A stretch of 64,000 bases of DNA, from assembly GCF_017982655.1 (NCBI RefSeq), contig NZ_JABXYX010000001.1, positions 1-64,000 on the forward strand, in the 5' to 3' direction. The notes under the pieces were generated by a model, which ran no database searches, was not told the origin of the DNA, and saw nothing but the letters and a program-made list of their open reading frames with translations. Both the position numbers and the translations under genes were made by a program. Position 1 is the first letter of the stretch. Each line of letters begins with the position of its first letter. This stretch comes from Brasilonema sp. CT11 (GTDB lineage: Bacteria; Cyanobacteriota; Cyanobacteriia; Cyanobacteriales; Nostocaceae). Shown piece after piece: positions 62,583 to 64,000 of the stretch.

Positions 62583-64000
62583 TTAATAATTTAAACTGTT
62601 TAACTTACTAATCAACAAAGCTTCAAGTTCGTTAGCTGATAAATTGTCTACATCTAATAACTCTGAAGTAGGCTCAATTAATACTGGCTGAGCCGATGAT
62701 TTGATAGTGGGTGGAGCAGCAAATTCTGGCAATAGCACTTCTAAAATCAAATAATCAACTAAAGCTGCTACTGTTGGATAATCAAAAGCCAAGGTTGCAG
62801 GTAAAGAGACATCTAAAGTAGTTTGCAAGCGATTTCGCAAATCAATAGAAGTAAGCGAATCCATCCCCAAATCGAAGAAACCTTTTTGCCAATCTACAGA
62901 TTCAGGAGAGTTTAAACCTAAAACTTTTGCTACCTGAGTGCGAACACAATTGCCTAATACTTCTCGGCGATCGCTCTGTGGAGTTTGTTGAAGTTGCTGT
63001 CGCCAATTAACGGGTTTTGTCGGTGATCGATCCGTTACCGCTACTTGGTGGAAGTTTTCCCAAAACGGGGCAGCACCTCTTTTAGCAATGAACTGCGCCC
63101 AATTAATCCCCACTGCACCTACTTGGATCGGAGGTTGTTCGCATAGATATTCCAATAGTTGCAATCCTTGTTCAGGAGTCATGGAATTAATGCCTTTACT
63201 CTGCCATTGTTCGCTAATTTCCCCTTGGGCAGCAGCCCCTACTTCAGTCCAAACTCCCCAATTAATACTCAATCCTGGCAATCCTTGAGCATGGCGTTGA
63301 TAAGCTAGGGCATCTAAAAAGGCATTAGCCGCCGCATGGTTAGCTTGACCTGCAGAACCGAGTAAAGAAGCAGCAGAAGAAAATAGAATTAAGTCTATCG
63401 GGCGATCGCCTATTAATTCGTGTAGTATCCAAGTTCCTGTTACTTTGGGAGCCATCACTTTAGCGAAACGCTGCCAAGATAACTGCTGTAAAGTTCCGTC
63501 GTCTAGGACTCCCACTGCATGAATAATTCCTCCTAATGGTGGCATTCTGCGCTCAATCTCTGCAAACACTTGCGTCATACGTTCTTTATCGCAGACATCG
63601 GCTTGAATTAGCTCAATTCTGACTTCAGCTTGAGCTAATTTGGCTAATTGATCAGCAAGTTCAGGTTTAACACCACTACGCCCCAATAAAACTAAGTTTT
63701 TCACTCCTTTTTTAACTAACCAATCAGCCACTACCAACCCCAAACCGCCAAAGCCGCCCGTAATTAAATAAGTTTTCTCGCTGCTAAAGCGAATCGGTGG
63801 CGATTGAACCGCCTGAGGTTGATTGACTAACCGAGATACATACCGATTACCGTTACGCAAAGCAATTTGATTTTCTGGGGTTGAGGCGTAAATTTCTGCG
63901 AGTAAAGTTGTCGCATTTTCCTCAATTGTGGTATTTGGGTCTAAATCAATATAGGTACATTGTAATTCTGGATGTTCTATATTGATAACTTTGCCCATTC
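62583..64000 (-). CDS. Type I PKS module, C-terminal part (KR-ACP), partial at the window edge
   Basis: About 472 codons of a gene whose 5' end lies beyond the right edge. The Met at 63998 is internal (part of a WGMGKVI-type motif), not the start. What is visible is the end of the structural KR half, the catalytic KR half (TGGFGGLGLVVADWLVKKG, LDD motif, INWGVW) with His in [11 protein letters not shown], an ACP (GMDSLTSIDLRNRL) and a docking tail (LSANELEALLISKLN). It ends 12 bp before the next PKS gene. The sequence matches the other modules, so the missing part probably includes KS, AT and CMT. The predicted unit has at least a beta-hydroxyl. Confidence 0.92.
   Translation of the reverse strand, partial: MGKVINIEHPELQCTYIDLDPNTTIEENATTLLAEIYASTPENQIALRNGNRYVSRLVNQPQAVQSPPIRFSSEKTYLITGGFGGLGLVVADWLVKKGVKNLVLLGRSGVKPELADQLAKLAQAEVRIELIQADVCDKERMTQVFAEIERRMPPLGGIIHAVGVLDDGTLQQLSWQRFAKVMAPKVTGTWILHELIGDRPIDLILFSSAASLLGSAGQANHAAANAFLDALAYQRHAQGLPGLSINWGVWTEVGAAAQGEISEQWQSKGINSMTPEQGLQLLEYLCEQPPIQVGAVGINWAQFIAKRGAAPFWENFHQVAVTDRSPTKPVNWRQQLQQTPQSDRREVLGNCVRTQVAKVLGLNSPESVDWQKGFFDLGMDSLTSIDLRNRLQTTLDVSLPATLAFDYPTVAALVDYLILEVLLPEFAAPPTIKSSAQPVLIEPTSELLDVDNLSANELEALLISKLNSLNY

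Noticed and set aside
63996-63998. ATG at the right edge as a gene start
   Set aside because: It lies inside a conserved WGMGK-type motif between KR halves seen in all sister modules, so the gene continues beyond the window.
30281-64000. Classification of the locus as a trans-AT PKS
   Set aside because: Four of the five complete modules have intact integrated ATs; only one is degenerate, and no free-standing AT is present in the window.
1-64000. CRISPR arrays, tRNA or rRNA genes
   Set aside because: No regularly spaced short repeats with unique spacers and no recognisable tRNA or rRNA sequence were seen; the regular repeats found are coding repeats.

Overview
The window looks like chromosomal DNA of a filamentous, Nostocales-type cyanobacterium. 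The evidence is frequent GCGATCGC (HIP1-like) octamers, cyanobacteria-restricted families (DUF1822, DUF928, CHAT/CHASE2 proteins, hemagglutinin-type exoproteins), short palindromic interspersed repeats, and a large cis-AT modular polyketide synthase of cyanobacterial style.

Region 1 (about 1-7.7 kb, + strand) is a compact tetrapyrrole accessory cluster: an oxygen-dependent coproporphyrinogen III oxidase (HemF type), an ATC-hydrolase/BchJ-like small protein, a flavin-dependent oxidase of the VAO/BBE fold, a glutamyl-tRNA reductase (HemA), and two Rieske mononuclear-iron oxygenases whose N-terminal halves are almost identical. Duplicated early and late heme-pathway genes next to redox tailoring enzymes match what is known of tolyporphin-type clusters. 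I infer a specialised tetrapyrrole pathway rather than housekeeping heme or chlorophyll synthesis. It is preceded by the tail of a probable transposase and followed by a DAHP synthase gene fragment.

Region 2 (about 8.4-27.8 kb) is a surface-protein and signalling island: sigma-like factor, DUF1822, CHAT-CHASE2 membrane protein, DUF928, two tandem TpsA-type exoproteins (+ strand), then an Rpn/DUF4351 remnant and a convergent operon of a third TpsA, its TpsB (POTRA/beta-barrel) transporter and a TPR-CHAT protein. A conserved leader of about 85-100 bp lies upstream of all three exoproteins and also upstream of the DAHP synthase fragment.

Region 3 (28.5 kb to the window edge, - strand) is a co-directional modular type I PKS assembly line: a partial module running off the right edge, then five single-module proteins and a terminal carbamoyltransferase. 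Every complete module carries a C-methyltransferase, the four intact ATs have malonyl-type motifs, and the last module ends in a thioesterase. Predicted outputs in gene order are: KR module (partial), DH-KR (with a clearly degenerate AT), KR, DH-ER-KR, no reduction, DH-KR plus TE. This suggests a heavily C-methylated, carbamoylated polyketide whose identity I do not recognise. Two PKS genes carry the same palindromic repeat in frame in the KS-AT linker.
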